A stretch of DNA of 64,000 bases. Source: Anolis sagrei (lineage: Eukaryota > Chordata > Lepidosauria > Squamata > Anolidae). The stretch is taken from positions 75,803,545 to 75,867,544 of the forward strand of contig NC_090025.1 in assembly GCF_037176765.1 (NCBI RefSeq), written 5' to 3'. Positions 53,480-64,000 of this stretch are shown here, in pieces; position 1 is the first letter of the stretch, and the number at the start of each line of letters is the position of its first letter. The notes below the pieces were generated by a model, which saw nothing but the letters and a program-made list of their open reading frames with translations, was not told where the DNA came from and ran no database searches. The position numbers were made by a program, and so were the translations under genes.

Positions 53480-53766
53480 CTTGCTGATTGAAAGGTTGGC
53501 GGTTCAAATCTGGGGAGCGGTGTGAGCTCCCGCTGTTAGCCCCAGTTTCTGCCAACCTAGCAGTTCGAAAACATGCAAATGTGAGTAGATCAATAGGTAC
53601 CACTCTGGCAGGAAGGTAACAGCACTCCATGCAGTCATGCTGGCCACATTACCTTGGAGGTGACTATGGACAACGCTGGCTCTTCAGCTTAGAAATGGAG
53701 ATCAGCACCACCACCCAGAGTTGGACACAACTAGACTTAATGTCAAGGGAAACCTTTGCCTTTACG
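53480..53766 (+). mobile_element. tRNA-derived SINE, family A
   Basis: B box GGTTCAAATCT, GTGAGCTCCCGCTGTTAGCC, AACATGCAAATGTGAGTAGA, CTCCATGCAGTCATGCTGGC, CAGAGTTGGACACAACTAGA, tail AATGTCAAGGGAAACC. Nearly full length, lacking the first part of the tRNA head. Confidence 0.92.
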
Positions 53767-54023
53767 TTAAGGAACATGGATGACAATCTCTTCCAAACCA
53801 CGCTTCAAAGATCTGCCTAGTAGACTGGGCCATAGACATCTACAATGACACCTCCTTGTTCTCCTAAGAGTCCTAGGCACACTTTGGCCCCTGACATGAC
53901 TTAAAGATCATCTGGGAGGTTATTATTATTCTAAACACAAGAAGCTTTGTTGCATAGGAAACATTCTCAACACAAACAAAGTTAACTCTTTACCCTACCT
54001 TAGAAATAATGCTTTTTATTTCA

Positions 54024-54024
<1 letters not shown>
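53767..54024. other. intergenic, nothing recognised
   Basis: Short unassigned stretch between repeats. Confidence 0.4.
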
Positions 54025-54064
<40 letters not shown>

Positions 54065-54240
54065 GATAATAATAATCTTTATTTATACCCTACCACCATC
54101 TCCCCAAAGGGGACTCGGAGCAGCTTACAAGAGGCCAAGCTCAATAGTACATTACAGCAAAATAAAACCAAAACAACAATATACACAATCAATAAAATCA
54201 ATAAAAACAGCACAACCTAAATACAATGTAATTTATTGTA
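54025..54240 (-). mobile_element. L2-like LINE tail with (AAT)n
   Basis: (AAT)n then CTTTATTTATACCCTACCAC, CATCTCCCCAAAGGGGACTC and GCTTACAAGAGGCCAAGC. Confidence 0.75.
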
Positions 54241-55078
54241 TTATTATTGTATATTGAATATCAGTTTAATACATTTTTCAAATATGTATTTGTTTTATTC
54301 TTAGGTGTTTCTGCACTCTCGACACCCGTTCCCTCTCACATTTCTCTGGTGACCCTCTTGCACTAAAAAGATGTGTCAACTGTGATTCCTTCACAGTGTG
54401 GCTCACCCCTGTCCCCTGTCCATTACAATCTACAGCACAATTGTTTCCTTCAAGAAATATATAGCCCCTTAAGCATAAAACACATTAAGCTTACACAACG
54501 CAGAGACATGGCTGAGTGCCTCCTTCTGCTCTTGAACTGAAAAATGGAGAAGGCTGTGTAGAGCTTTGTGGCAGAGTGCCTATTTTGCATGCAGATGGTG
54601 CCCAGTCCAATTCCTGGCATCGTCTATTAAGTCAGCGGGGAGCAGGTCATGGTCACTTGAGAGCCTGAAAAAAGTCCTGCCAGTTAAATTAGTATCACTG
54701 AACTATATGGACTAATATTCTGAAATTTCATAAGGTATCCTTCCACGGAGAAATAGGCGGGACAAGGGGCACGAAGGCATTGCCCCTTCCAAAAAGGAAT
54801 TCTGTCTCAAAAATAAACTTCTTCCCCAGTCCTCAAATTTATTTCATTTGCAGAGAGCGAGGCATGGGAAATCATCCACACTTGGAACTCTCCTATTTGG
54901 TGTGTTATTTTACCCTGACCCCCTTTTTTTATGCCTGAGCTGTATTTTGAAATACTTAACTGAAGTTTTGAATCACTACAGTGCTCGATGTTTGGAAAAT
55001 AAAATGTCATTGGGAGGAGCAGAATTTTCATTTAGGAAAGCAGTGCCCTCATTTTGTCCTTCCCCTATAGCTACATAG
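54241..55078. other. intergenic, nothing recognised
   Basis: AT-rich unassigned sequence. Confidence 0.45.
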
Positions 55079-55410
55079 GAAAAGGTAAACGTTTCCCCTG
55101 ATATTAAGTCTAATTGTTTCCAACTCTGGGGGGTGGTGCTCATCTCCATTTCTAAGCTGAAGAGCTGGTGTTGTCCATAGACACCTGCAAGGTCATGTGG
55201 CTAGCATGACTGCATGGAGTGTCGTTACCTTTCTGCTGAAAGCAGTACCTATTCATCTACTCAAATTTGCATGTTTTCGAACTGCTAGGTTGGCAGAAGC
55301 TGAGGTTGACAATGGGAGCTCACTCTGCACCCTGGATTCAAGCCGCCAACATTTCAGTCAGCAAGGTCAGCAGCTCAGCGGTTTAACCCACTGCGCCATC
55401 AGGGGGCCCA
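55079..55410 (-). mobile_element. tRNA-derived SINE, family A, full length
   Basis: On the - strand: GGCCCCCTGATGGCGCAGTG head, GGTTAAACCGCTGAGCTGCT, then CAGAGTTGGAAACAATTAGA and GGGGAAACGTTTACC tail. Both head and BovB-like tail are present. Confidence 0.92.
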
Positions 55411-56585
55411 TAGCTACATCCCCGCTCCCAAATCCCTATTTAAGGGAAGCAGGGCAAAGGATCACCAATACAGCAAATACTTTGAATGGAAAATATCCAT
55501 AGGTTTTAAAAGTTATTTTGGGGAGCTAGAGTATGGTTTCTACATCTGTGCAAAATATGTCCCATTGCTTGCCATGGAAACAGGAAAACACATATAATAG
55601 GGAGCCCTATTGGAATAAATGACTAACAGTGAAAGCATATCAAAGAGTCATGCTGGATGACTACATTATCGAATTGATGCAGTTTGACAGCACTTTAACT
55701 GCCAAGGCTCAATGCTATGGAATCATGGGACCTGTAGTTTCAAAAGTTCTTTATCCTATGCCAAAGAGTGCTCGTGCTTAACCAAACTACAACTCCCATG
55801 ATCCCATAACCACTTAACCATGGCATAGATAAACCCACATGCCCACAGGCAAGATTTAGGTTGGCTCATTAGATTCCCTCTCTTGACCCAGTCACTCCAC
55901 AGACTCTCCCCCATCATACAGCCATCAGACATTTGAAAAAGCTTCTGACAATGGAATTTGTTTTCCTTGTTTTGACCATTTTAATTGCTTTTGTGTGTGT
56001 GTGCATGCGTGTGTGCATGTGTGTGCGAGGGTGCATTTTGCACTGACGTTGGTCATAGCTGTTCCTGTCTCCAGTATTGTCACCCTGCAGCAATAAGGTT
56101 TTATAAAGGCTTCTTTTGGCACTGCTGGAACCTCTTCCCCCATTTTTTTTTTAAAATTGAATGCTTATTGCTGCAGGAGGAGGAGGATTGAAGAGAGGGG
56201 AGATGCAGAAGGAAGGGAAGAAACAGGGGAAAGGGAAAATGAGAGGAGAGAGAGAAAAGAAAGGGGGAAAAGAGAAAGAGAGCAATACAGAGTAAAAGTC
56301 ACTGATGTTGGTTATTTAGTCCCAGTCTCTTATTTGTGTGATAACACAGCTAAATCCTTCTGATGAATCAACATGAGGTTTGAATGCTTTGGAACTCGAA
56401 AAATCTCCTAAATACCCCCATATTGCATACTGCCATCACCAGGGTATTGTCTCATTCCAGATAAAATAAACGGTGTGTGTATTTGTTGTTGCTTTGTTAA
56501 ACCATTCTTGACAATGATAAAGGGAAGATGGCAATAATCAATCAATAAAAAATACCAACCCTAATATTATGATAGTATATCCCAG
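55411..56585. other. intergenic, simple repeats only
   Basis: A (TG)n-type run at 55993-56030 and purine-rich GAGAG/GAAAG sequence at 56165-56285. No gene. Confidence 0.5.
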
Positions 56586-56717
56586 CCATGGGCCAAGTTT
56601 GATCCTCGAGGTGTTTTGGACTTCAACTCCCACAATTCCTAACAATTCCTACCGGCTATGAGAAATTGTGGGAGTTGAAGTCCAAAGCATCAGGAGGACC
56701 AAACTTGGCCCATGCCA
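56586..56717. mobile_element. palindromic MITE, 132 bp
   Basis: CCATGGGCCAAGTTTGATCC left, GGACCAAACTTGGCCCATGC right. Inner arms ACTTCAACTCCCACAATTCC and GAAATTGTGGGAGTTGAAGT. Confidence 0.85.
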
Positions 56718-57094
56718 GGTGTATCCACACCAAAGGATACACCATAATAGCCAAGATGATCTCTTATGTAAAATTTGATTCATTGTGGTCCAAATTGGAG
56801 TCATTCTAGCAGGGCAACCTACAATGGTCCAGTTAAGAACTGTGTTTATGTGCCCCAAAACATTTTATGGGCCAACCCAACTGGGGAAGTCTCCTCTCTC
56901 AGATATAACTGATTTCAATCCAGTCTCAGACCATTCTATGCAAAGGACACATTCAAATATGCCAGCCCTTGCCAATCAAGATTAAAAAACAGCCAAATAT
57001 GTGCAACCCAAAATAGTCCAAGGGCCAATCCAACTCATACACCCTTATATCGAAATCCTCTGGTTAGGTTAGGTAAAATAATTTGTTGTTTTTG

Positions 57095-57138
<44 letters not shown>

Positions 57139-58787
57139 TATCGTAATTCTAAGGCTCAGAGAGTAAATCTTCCTTCTTTCTGGTCTTCACATGGGATCCC
57201 ATTCCATTTCCAACACCCTATGCCCTACACATATGTCGAGTTTTGTGTATATGTGTTTTTTATGTGCAAAAAGCAATCTCCCCTATTACATTATTACTAT
57301 TTTTTTTATTATTTTGATTTGTACCCCACCCTTCTTATGTTATGTTAAAGTGAAGCTGTAAAAACAGCAGTAGTGGGTAAGTTTATGAGTTTATTCTTCA
57401 TAAGTATACACTTTTTAGGACTGGTGATACTTCTCAGTGTGCTGTAGATTAAATGACATTTAGCTTTGCTGACATGCAGAACAGCCCTGAGATCTAATGT
57501 GTGGGCAAGGGAATAAGAAACAAATACTTCTGCTTGTTGGTGTAAATAGCTGTACAGATATCAAACCATCCTGGCGTAGTGCCTCCCTGTCTTCCTGCTG
57601 TTTAATCTCACAGTTCTGTAACTTGTCTCCTGAAGACACATTGAACAATTACTCTTCCATTTATTTCTGACAGTCTTTTAGATACATGGCCACTATTGAC
57701 CCATCTCCTGTCTGCCGGCACTTAATCTTTCTTTTTTAAGGCCATACTTGTTCAATTCCTTCAGTCTTGCCTAAGGGCAACATAAAATGACAGCTCTTAT
57801 TATCTTAATAATGCTTATGAAATGTCTTTAACAGATCATTACACACTCATATTCTTTAGAATTAACCATAACAGTACTTTTGTTTCAGTACTTTTCTGTG
57901 GTGGTAGGATTGCGTATTCTCATTATTATTTTATACTATTATATAGATACTATACTACCTTCTCACTTCTCAATGAGACAATGAGTTCCATTGTTGAACA
58001 ACATCTGCCATAAGAAATACTTTTGTAATATTTATTCCAAATGCTTTTTATTCTGATTTAAGCCACAGGTCTAGAATATTTATTCTGAAGCAGTAGAAAA
58101 AATTGTTCTATCATTCACATGACAGATCTTCACATGTTTGAAGACTGTTTGCCCAGTGGAGCTTGATGCCTGTTAAATTCTATCCTCCAATCAAGTTCAG
58201 CACCATGGGTAGCTCCTTCAACATTCAAAGCAGAATAATTGGCTCCCTATAATTGCCGCCACTACTTTCCACTGATGCTGACTTTTTGGATGATCCTCCC
58301 AAACTCAGCCGGCGTTTTCTCGCAGGATTTGCTTTCCAGTGCCCTCACTACTCCTGGTCACATTTCAGGCATAGTAGGACTGTAAAATATCATCAGCCTT
58401 TGGACCACATTTTTAATACTTTAAGAACTGGTCACTTTTACTGACATGTTTTTCCTCCCTAAAAATTACTATACTGACTACTAACATAGTACAGTGATAA
58501 AGGCATTTTTAAGCCATGCAGTGTTGCGATTTTATCAATTACTCAAACTTTCTCTGAATTAAAGGCTGATTTATTATTGTGTTGTCATTGCTAAGATATT
58601 GTTTTTCTTCTTGAACCAAACATACACACCCCAAATCACCCGAAAGTAACAAAAAAGACCATATAAATGGAAGCAAAAGAGGAAATTCATTCTGTTCAAA
58701 GTTCTTTCTATTAAAATTCAGTATAAAATTGTTCTTTGTTATTATTAACCGCCAACAAGCCGAATATGACTTATGACAACCCAAGAA
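56718..58787. other. intergenic, (TATC)n tract, no gene
   Basis: Contains an (ATCT)n microsatellite of about ten repeats at 57098-57138. The rest is AT-rich and unassigned. Confidence 0.5.
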
Positions 58788-58841
58788 TGGGCAAACTTTG
58801 GCCCTTCAGTTGTTTTGGACTTCAACTTCCACAATTCCTGG
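58788..58841. mobile_element. half palindromic MITE
   Basis: GGGCAAACTTTGGCCCTTCA, then TTGGACTTCAACTTCCACAA; one arm of the 56586 family. Confidence 0.55.
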
Positions 58842-58944
58842 CTTCAGACCCTTTCCTTTTTCTCCTCAGCCACTTAAGCTTTGTCTGAACCTAGCCATCT
58901 GAAATACTGTCTTACTCTTTTCCAACTACCAAGTATTATTATCT

Positions 58945-59260
58945 TTCATTTATTTATTTATTTGTTTGTTTATTTATTTACAACATTTATATGCTGCCCT
59001 TCTCACCCCAAAGGGGACTCAGAGTGGCTTACAAGATATCTATACATACAATATATTATATTATTAGCATAGTACAATATCAGTATTATATATTACTATA
59101 TTGTACTATGCCATTATGTTGTAATATTATTAGTAATATTACATGTAATATAAAATATATAATTATAATATTATTTTATTATTATATTGTATTACATTAT
59201 AATATTATAAATATTATATGTATATACAATATATTATATTATATTATAAGTAAAGTACAG
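58945..59260 (-). mobile_element. L2-tail element, uninterrupted paralogue of the Helitron target
   Basis: TATGCTGCCCTTCTCACCCC, GGGGACTCAGAGTGGCTTAC, then the same AT-rich body as 20331-20492. It includes GTAATATTATTAGTAA at 59121-59136, the empty-site form of the Helitron target at 20492/21552. Confidence 0.8.
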
Positions 59261-59315
59261 GAGACAAGATGGAACTGTCTTCTGCCTCCTCTCTCTTCAC
59301 TCTGGCCAGAGCAGC

Positions 59316-59545
59316 AGTGAGTCATGTCTTCTCGTGATGGATCAGTAATGATTCCAGGTGTTTGCTATTTTCTGCTAGTAGTACGGTGTCATCTACATAT
59401 CCTACAATGTTGATGTTTCTTTCTCCAGTTTTCATGCCTTCTTCCTTCGAATTTAAATTCACTTCACGTATGATATGTTCAGCACATAAGTTAACATCTT
59501 CAAAAGGAGGTTTCCACCCTTTGCATAATATGAGCAATGTTCATT
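59316..59545 (-). mobile_element. BovB/RTE-like reverse-transcriptase fragment
   Basis: On the - strand an open stretch LCAEHIIREVNLNSKEEGMK, RNINIVGYVDDTVLLAENSK, HLESLLIHHEK contains the RT active-site motif Y(V)DD and matches the RTE/BovB pattern (HAEYIMR...RNINNLRYADDTTLMAES). A short, isolated fragment. Confidence 0.75.
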
Positions 59546-59739
59546 ATCGTAATAAGGCTGTTGTATCTGAGAGATCCTCCACAGGTGTCATTCTACCCCT
59601 TTACTGCTGTTGTCCACTAGCTGTTGGCATATTTAGTCTGGCATGGGAGACATTTCAAGCAGCATAGCCTCTTGTGTCATGAGATGCCATAGTGAACCTA
59701 TGAATACATTTGATATTATGGATAACTATACTACCACCA

Positions 59740-60200
59740 GATGAATACTCTTGCTCTGAGGCCTGCACCTGCCTCCCTCTGAGACTGAGAGCACATGCCT
59801 TGCCCTACTATATACAGCATATACAGTAGTAGTATTGCACCTGTGATGGATTGTCATCCTGTCGTGGTGAGGGGGCTTGCATGTTCCAATGAACCTGCGG
59901 GCATAACCATCGGAGTCTTGTACTCCCAGGAGGGGCCACAGAGGAGGTTCCAGACCAAGCACAATCTGAAGACTTGAAGACCCCAATGGTGGCGGATCAG
60001 GTAAAAGGTAACATGGTACATGTTACAAAGGCTATGAAGGTGGAAGAAGGCTGCAACAGATTGAGAAGCCACCATCGTCGTGTTAATTGTGTCACTGGTT
60101 GGGACCCTCACTCTGTGAAGACTGTGTGTTGATCATCTTTGCATTGACCTTCACACATTTAAAAAAACCCTCATGCACAGGCATCATCCAAGATGCCTGC
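59740..60200 (+). mobile_element. possible RTE/BovB 5' region
   Basis: CATCCTGTCGTGGTGAGGGG, CTTGCATG and CCAGGAGGGGCCACAGAGGA resemble the 5' leader of BovB-type LINEs. It is oriented opposite to the RT fragment at 59316, so a rearranged or independent copy. Confidence 0.4.
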
Positions 60201-61055
60201 GGAAGGCCATGGAAGACCATCAGACAGTTAGGGACTGCCTAAGAAGAATAGTATCTTTATAAGCAGAAGCTAGACGGTCAGAACAAAACTGCTAGAAACA
60301 GATACTTAACTCCAGCATTAAACAGATATATTCTGTCACCCCTGAACAGTGACCCAACTATTGGTTTTTTCCATAGTAAATGAAACATGGCCCTCTCTGA
60401 AAGGCACAAATTAAAATGAAAACAGAATAGTCATCTTTCTGTTCCTACATCTAAAACAAGAATGGCAAGGACTGAAGTAATCAGAGCACAGGGCACATCT
60501 AAACACCTTTTCTATGTGTCTCCAGGTAACAGTTTAATGAAACAGATCCAAGCAACCTTAGTAAGCAACATTGGTGTAAACAAACACTTGTACCCCAGGT
60601 TCTCTGAAGAAGGAAGTATCTAAATGTGATTGAATGTGGGCAACTTTGTCTACAAAGCACTTAGCAAATACATCACAGGTTGGATAATATACCCCTTGAC
60701 TTCTAAAAAAAGTTATATTGAGTAGAGGCTATATTAAGAAAGAAGTATGTACTTCTGTTAACACCACAACATGAATCCTAAGTGTGTTTGATTGTATTCT
60801 CCAATCATACTTTACTCTCAAGCAAACCTTCAAAGCTCCAACTTGTGATTGAGTTAAGGATTCAATATGTTGAGGACTTAGAAGATATTTCTATCTAGAG
60901 TGCAAATTCTGTAGAAGAAGAATTGCTGGAAAGTTTTGAATTAAATTTTGAATTTCTGTGTTCTTTGTTTTTCCACCAGTATGTTTAAATGTATAAAAGC
61001 ACATCTAATCTGCTAGGAATTATTAATTAAAATGACCAGATACAGATCAGCTTTA
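60201..61055. other. intergenic, nothing recognised
   Basis: Ordinary AT-rich sequence. Confidence 0.5.
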
Positions 61056-61365
61056 TAACACAATATAACAGTTTTTGTTCCTGAGTTATAAATGACATTT
61101 CCTATTTGGTTCTGTTATCAAAACATGGAAAAAAGTTGACTAAAGAAAGTTGACTTTCTTTTTGTGGGACATCCTGTAACACATTTTGCTATAGTTTTTT
61201 AATGACTATTTCATAGAGTCTCAGCCAATTCAATATCATTTGTGACAGCCACAAAAACAAAGCTTCTGGAGTATACAACTACTTTCAAAGTAAGTACCAC
61301 ACAATTAAACAGGAAATAACACTTTCAAATCAGGAACATTTAAAAATGTTTTGTTACACAGTGTA
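61056..61365. mobile_element. TA-type palindromic MITE, intact copy
   Basis: ACACAATATAACAGTTTTTG left, TTTTGTTACACAGTGT right, TA at both outer sides. Inner GGACATCCTGTAACACATTT, AAAACAAAGCTTCTGGAGTA and CAACTACTTTCAAAGTAAGT. Confidence 0.85.
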
Positions 61366-61957
61366 ATCTAGGAAACATAAAATAAAAAGAGAAGAGCTGT
61401 GAGAGGGAAAATTTTGCATTGTCTGGGACAGAGACAAAGAAACATAAAGAGTTAAAAGTAATTTCTTTGTGAATTTAAAGCAAGTCAGAAAATATTCAGT
61501 TTTAAATAATTTGTAAACTTGAAATTAGTCTTGCATTTGAACAAGAAAGTCCCATGCAAGAAAAGGAAAAACACAAAGACCATGGAGACAGGAGAGATGA
61601 CAAAAGATAAAGAGTTTGGTGTTTGGTTAATGAAAGTGAAGAGGATAATACTGAAAAAACAACTATGACAGATAAGGAGCAAAGTATGAAAAGACATAAA
61701 ACTGGGAGAAATTTAATAAGAAACGATAAAGGAAAGCCAGTGAAGAGAAACACAGGAAGTGCAACATAATTTGAGCACAATGAAGGCAAACTCACATGAA
61801 CTGAAGAGTTAAAAACAAAAATAAAAGGCTTATAGACACAACAATAAGGTGTAGCTTATTTCAACATAAACAGAATGAGAATATGAATAAGGGTTTCACA
61901 ATCATCAATAGAATATAATGTGGAAGTTTGGAGGTATTACAGAGATGGTAGGAAGTA
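61366..61957. other. intergenic, nothing recognised
   Basis: A-rich sequence; the - strand Leu/Phe-rich frames here are low complexity. Confidence 0.5.
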
Positions 61958-62074
61958 GGCATGGGCAAGCTTTGGCCCTCTGGGTGTTTTGAGCTCCAAC
62001 TCCCCCAATTTGACTGATAGGAATTGTGGGAGTTGGAGTCCAAAAAACTTGGAAGGCCGAAGCTTGCCCATGCT
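61958..62074. mobile_element. palindromic MITE, about 117 bp
   Basis: GGCATGGGCAAGCTTTGGCC left, GGCCGAAGCTTGCCCATGCT right, with GGAATTGTGGGAGTTGGAGT inside. TAG occurs on both flanks. Confidence 0.85.
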
Positions 62075-62900
62075 TGGTAGAAAGGTAAGTTTTGAGTATC
62101 ATAGTTACAGATGTGTGAACTAGAGTTATCTATCCATAACTGCTCCATATTTATGATCCCTCTGTAGCTACAATGGTGGCATTAATGCCATGATTATAAC
62201 TGCCCTTCCTACTTTATCAGGCATCAGAAACACCAAAAAGAGGCTTGTTCTGCTGGCAATTAAGGTATTGATGTATGACGTTTATATCCAATTCCGGTCC
62301 CTAAGCTGTGACAGTCAGGAAAGATGCTTGTTGGAATGGAGGTGAGGGAGAAAAGAAAGATAAGAAATACTACACAAAGAAGAAACTGATGGAAAGGGGG
62401 AAGAAGACATAAGCAGAGACCAAGAAATAATGTACAGGCAGTCCTTAAGTGTCACATCCAACTTACAAATAACTCATAGTTAAAAACAGGGGTGAGACAA
62501 CAAGAAGTGGGAGAAATCTATGCCTTGGAAGGGATATTCACTCCAGAAAGAGTTATCATGGGGAAAAGGTGTCTCCACTGAAACTTTAATCACCAATCCT
62601 TGTTTCCACAACAAGCCAAATTTTTAAAAAAATAATTATCACAGGGATAGAAAGTGAGGTGAAATCTTCTGAACAGGAGCACAGCAAAACAAATTCCACA
62701 GGGGTGTTAACTAGGAATTGATAGAGTTGCTCGGATAACTCGTTGCTCATAATAATTTCATTAAAATTACCTTTTTGAAGCAATATCAAAGCTTTTTAAA
62801 AAAACTGGAAGTCCCTTTGCCCTTCCAAAGCTTTTACCGCCATTTTTGTTACAACTCAGGAAGTGAGTCAGAAATGATTCAGCTTTTCCCCGCTTCTGGA
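62075..62900. other. intergenic, nothing recognised
   Basis: AT-rich unassigned sequence. Confidence 0.5.
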
Positions 62901-62904
62901 CCCT

Positions 62905-63345
62905 GGCCTCAGCTTAAATCAGCGAAGCCAGTTTTAAACCAGAGAAGGAGGGAATTTCCTGGCCTCGGCTCAAGCCAGAGAAGCCAGTTTTAAACCAGAA
63001 AAGGAAGGAATTTCCTGGCCTCGGCTAAAGCTAGAGAAGCCAGTTTTAAAGCCAGATAAGCCACTTTTAAAGCAGAGAAGGAAGGAATTTCCTGGCCTCA
63101 GCTCAAGCCAGTTTTAAAATAGAGAAGGAAGGAATTTCCTCCACTTGCTTTTCCCCGCTTCTGGTCCCTGACCTTGGCTCAAGCCAAAGAAGTCAGTTTT
63201 AAAACAGAAGGAAGGAATTTCCTGGCCTTGGCTCAAGCCAGAGAAGTCAGTTTTAAACCAGAGAAGGAAGGAATTTCCTGGCCTCAGTTCAAGCCACTTT
63301 TAAACCAGAGAAGGAAGGAATTTCCTCTGCTTGCTTTTCCCTGCT
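62905..63345 (+). repeat. minisatellite, about 55-80-bp units
   Basis: Seven units around AGAAGGAAGGAATTTCCTGG, CCTCGGCTCAAGCCAGAGAA, GCCAGTTTTAAACCAG (core GGAATTTCC near 62950, 63008, 63087, 63133, 63212, 63269 and 63318). Units carry deletions of different size. Confidence 0.88.
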
Positions 63346-63425
63346 TCTGGAGTAAAACAACTACTTTCAAAGTAAAGACCACCCAATGAAACAGTAAATA
63401 ACACTTTCAAACCATTAACAAAAGG
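63346..63425. mobile_element. fragment of TA-type palindromic MITE
   Basis: CTTCTGGAGTAAAACAACTA, CTTTCAAAGTAAAGACCACC and AATAACACTTTCAAACC are one arm of the family at 61056. Confidence 0.65.
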
Positions 63426-64000
63426 ATTCAGAAGTATCAGAAGTTTTGAAAAATTTTGATTTTTTTTTCTGTGAAATTCGGAATTGACTAAATGCTAAAA
63501 TATGGAGGACAAATTAGGAAATTAGTAGAGAAGTTAGTTAAATAATTCAAGTAAATAGAAATAATGTGTGACTATGAACTACCAGCTGGAAGATAACTGA
63601 ATAAGCAGAGATTGTTTAGAAGGAAAGCATCTAGTTGAAGGAGAAGAAAACATGGATTAATAATTAGAACAGAATGAGTAGTAGGTGAATTTGCACTAAA
63701 AATATTCATCAGCAGGAATGAAAATGCAGAAATTAAAACTGAGATGAAGATAATCCTCAGCTGCAGATGACTGTCATTAAGAAAATGAAAAGAAGGGAAA
63801 CAGAACTGATAAGGATGTCTAACAAATGAAGGTTTCAATAAGTCCCCGAGAACTCAACAATAGAGAAAAGGTGAAAAGCAAGAGGATAGCATTAGCAAAA
63901 CAATGGCTGGAAACAAACTTGAGGAAAAATGCCGCATAAAAGAATCGGAATTTGAGTTAGCATAACTGAAAACAAACTTAGAAGAGAGAAAAAGGAGGAG
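63426..64000. other. intergenic to window end, nothing recognised
   Basis: A-rich sequence without gene or element assigned. Confidence 0.5.

Noticed and set aside
52000-64000. Exons of SLAIN2, the next gene expected from human gene order
   Set aside because: No open stretch here matches SLAIN2 or any other host protein I recognise, so the gene is probably beyond the window.

Overview
The window is vertebrate nuclear DNA, almost certainly from a squamate reptile (a lizard or a close relative). It carries intron-rich vertebrate genes in AT-rich, repeat-dense DNA. The repeats are a squamate-like mixture: tRNA-derived SINEs, L2-like and CR1 LINE 3' ends, a BovB/RTE-like fragment, Penelope-like elements with a GIY-YIG endonuclease, Helitrons, hAT and other palindromic MITEs, and many long (AAT)n microsatellites. 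The species cannot be fixed from the sequence alone.

Three host genes are present, in the order known from human 4p11. (1) The 3' end of FRYL lies on the + strand: eight intact coding exons from 559 to 21839, giving 446 codons plus the stop, followed by a 3' UTR to about 23.2 kb. Its upstream exons lie outside the window. (2) ZAR1, complete on the - strand, has four coding exons between 32618 and 27834 and encodes 334 aa with an intact C-terminal zinc-binding domain. (3) SLC10A4, complete on the - strand, has three coding exons between 49815 and 41810 and encodes 380 aa. FRYL and ZAR1 converge on a 3.9 kb gap (about 23.2-27.0 kb). ZAR1 and SLC10A4 lie head to tail. Both - strand genes start in GC-rich CpG-island-like first exons. 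The genes are neighbours rather than a pathway: a cell-morphogenesis scaffold, an oocyte RNA-binding factor and an orphan vesicular transporter.

The rest is mobile or repetitive DNA. FRYL introns hold SINEs, LINE tails, hAT MITEs, a palindromic MITE with a SINE inside it, and a Helitron that ends 32 bp before the last FRYL exon. ZAR1 introns hold Penelope fragments that reach to about 30 bp from the exon 1 donor, and a LINE tail about 20 bp from the exon 4 acceptor. The ZAR1 5' flank (32.7-37.5 kb) is the most unusual part. There a roughly 1 kb hAT element inserted, and the host-hAT junction was amplified into ten near-identical units of about 160-186 bp, each ending in (AAT)n. A 2.08 kb Helitron carrying its own satellites later inserted into one of those (AAT)n tracts. 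SLC10A4 introns hold a three-deep nest of DNA transposons and a head-to-head Penelope pair. A 1.9 kb tetranucleotide-based satellite lies directly upstream of SLC10A4. From 52 kb to the end I recognise no host exons, only SINEs, LINE fragments, MITEs and one minisatellite.
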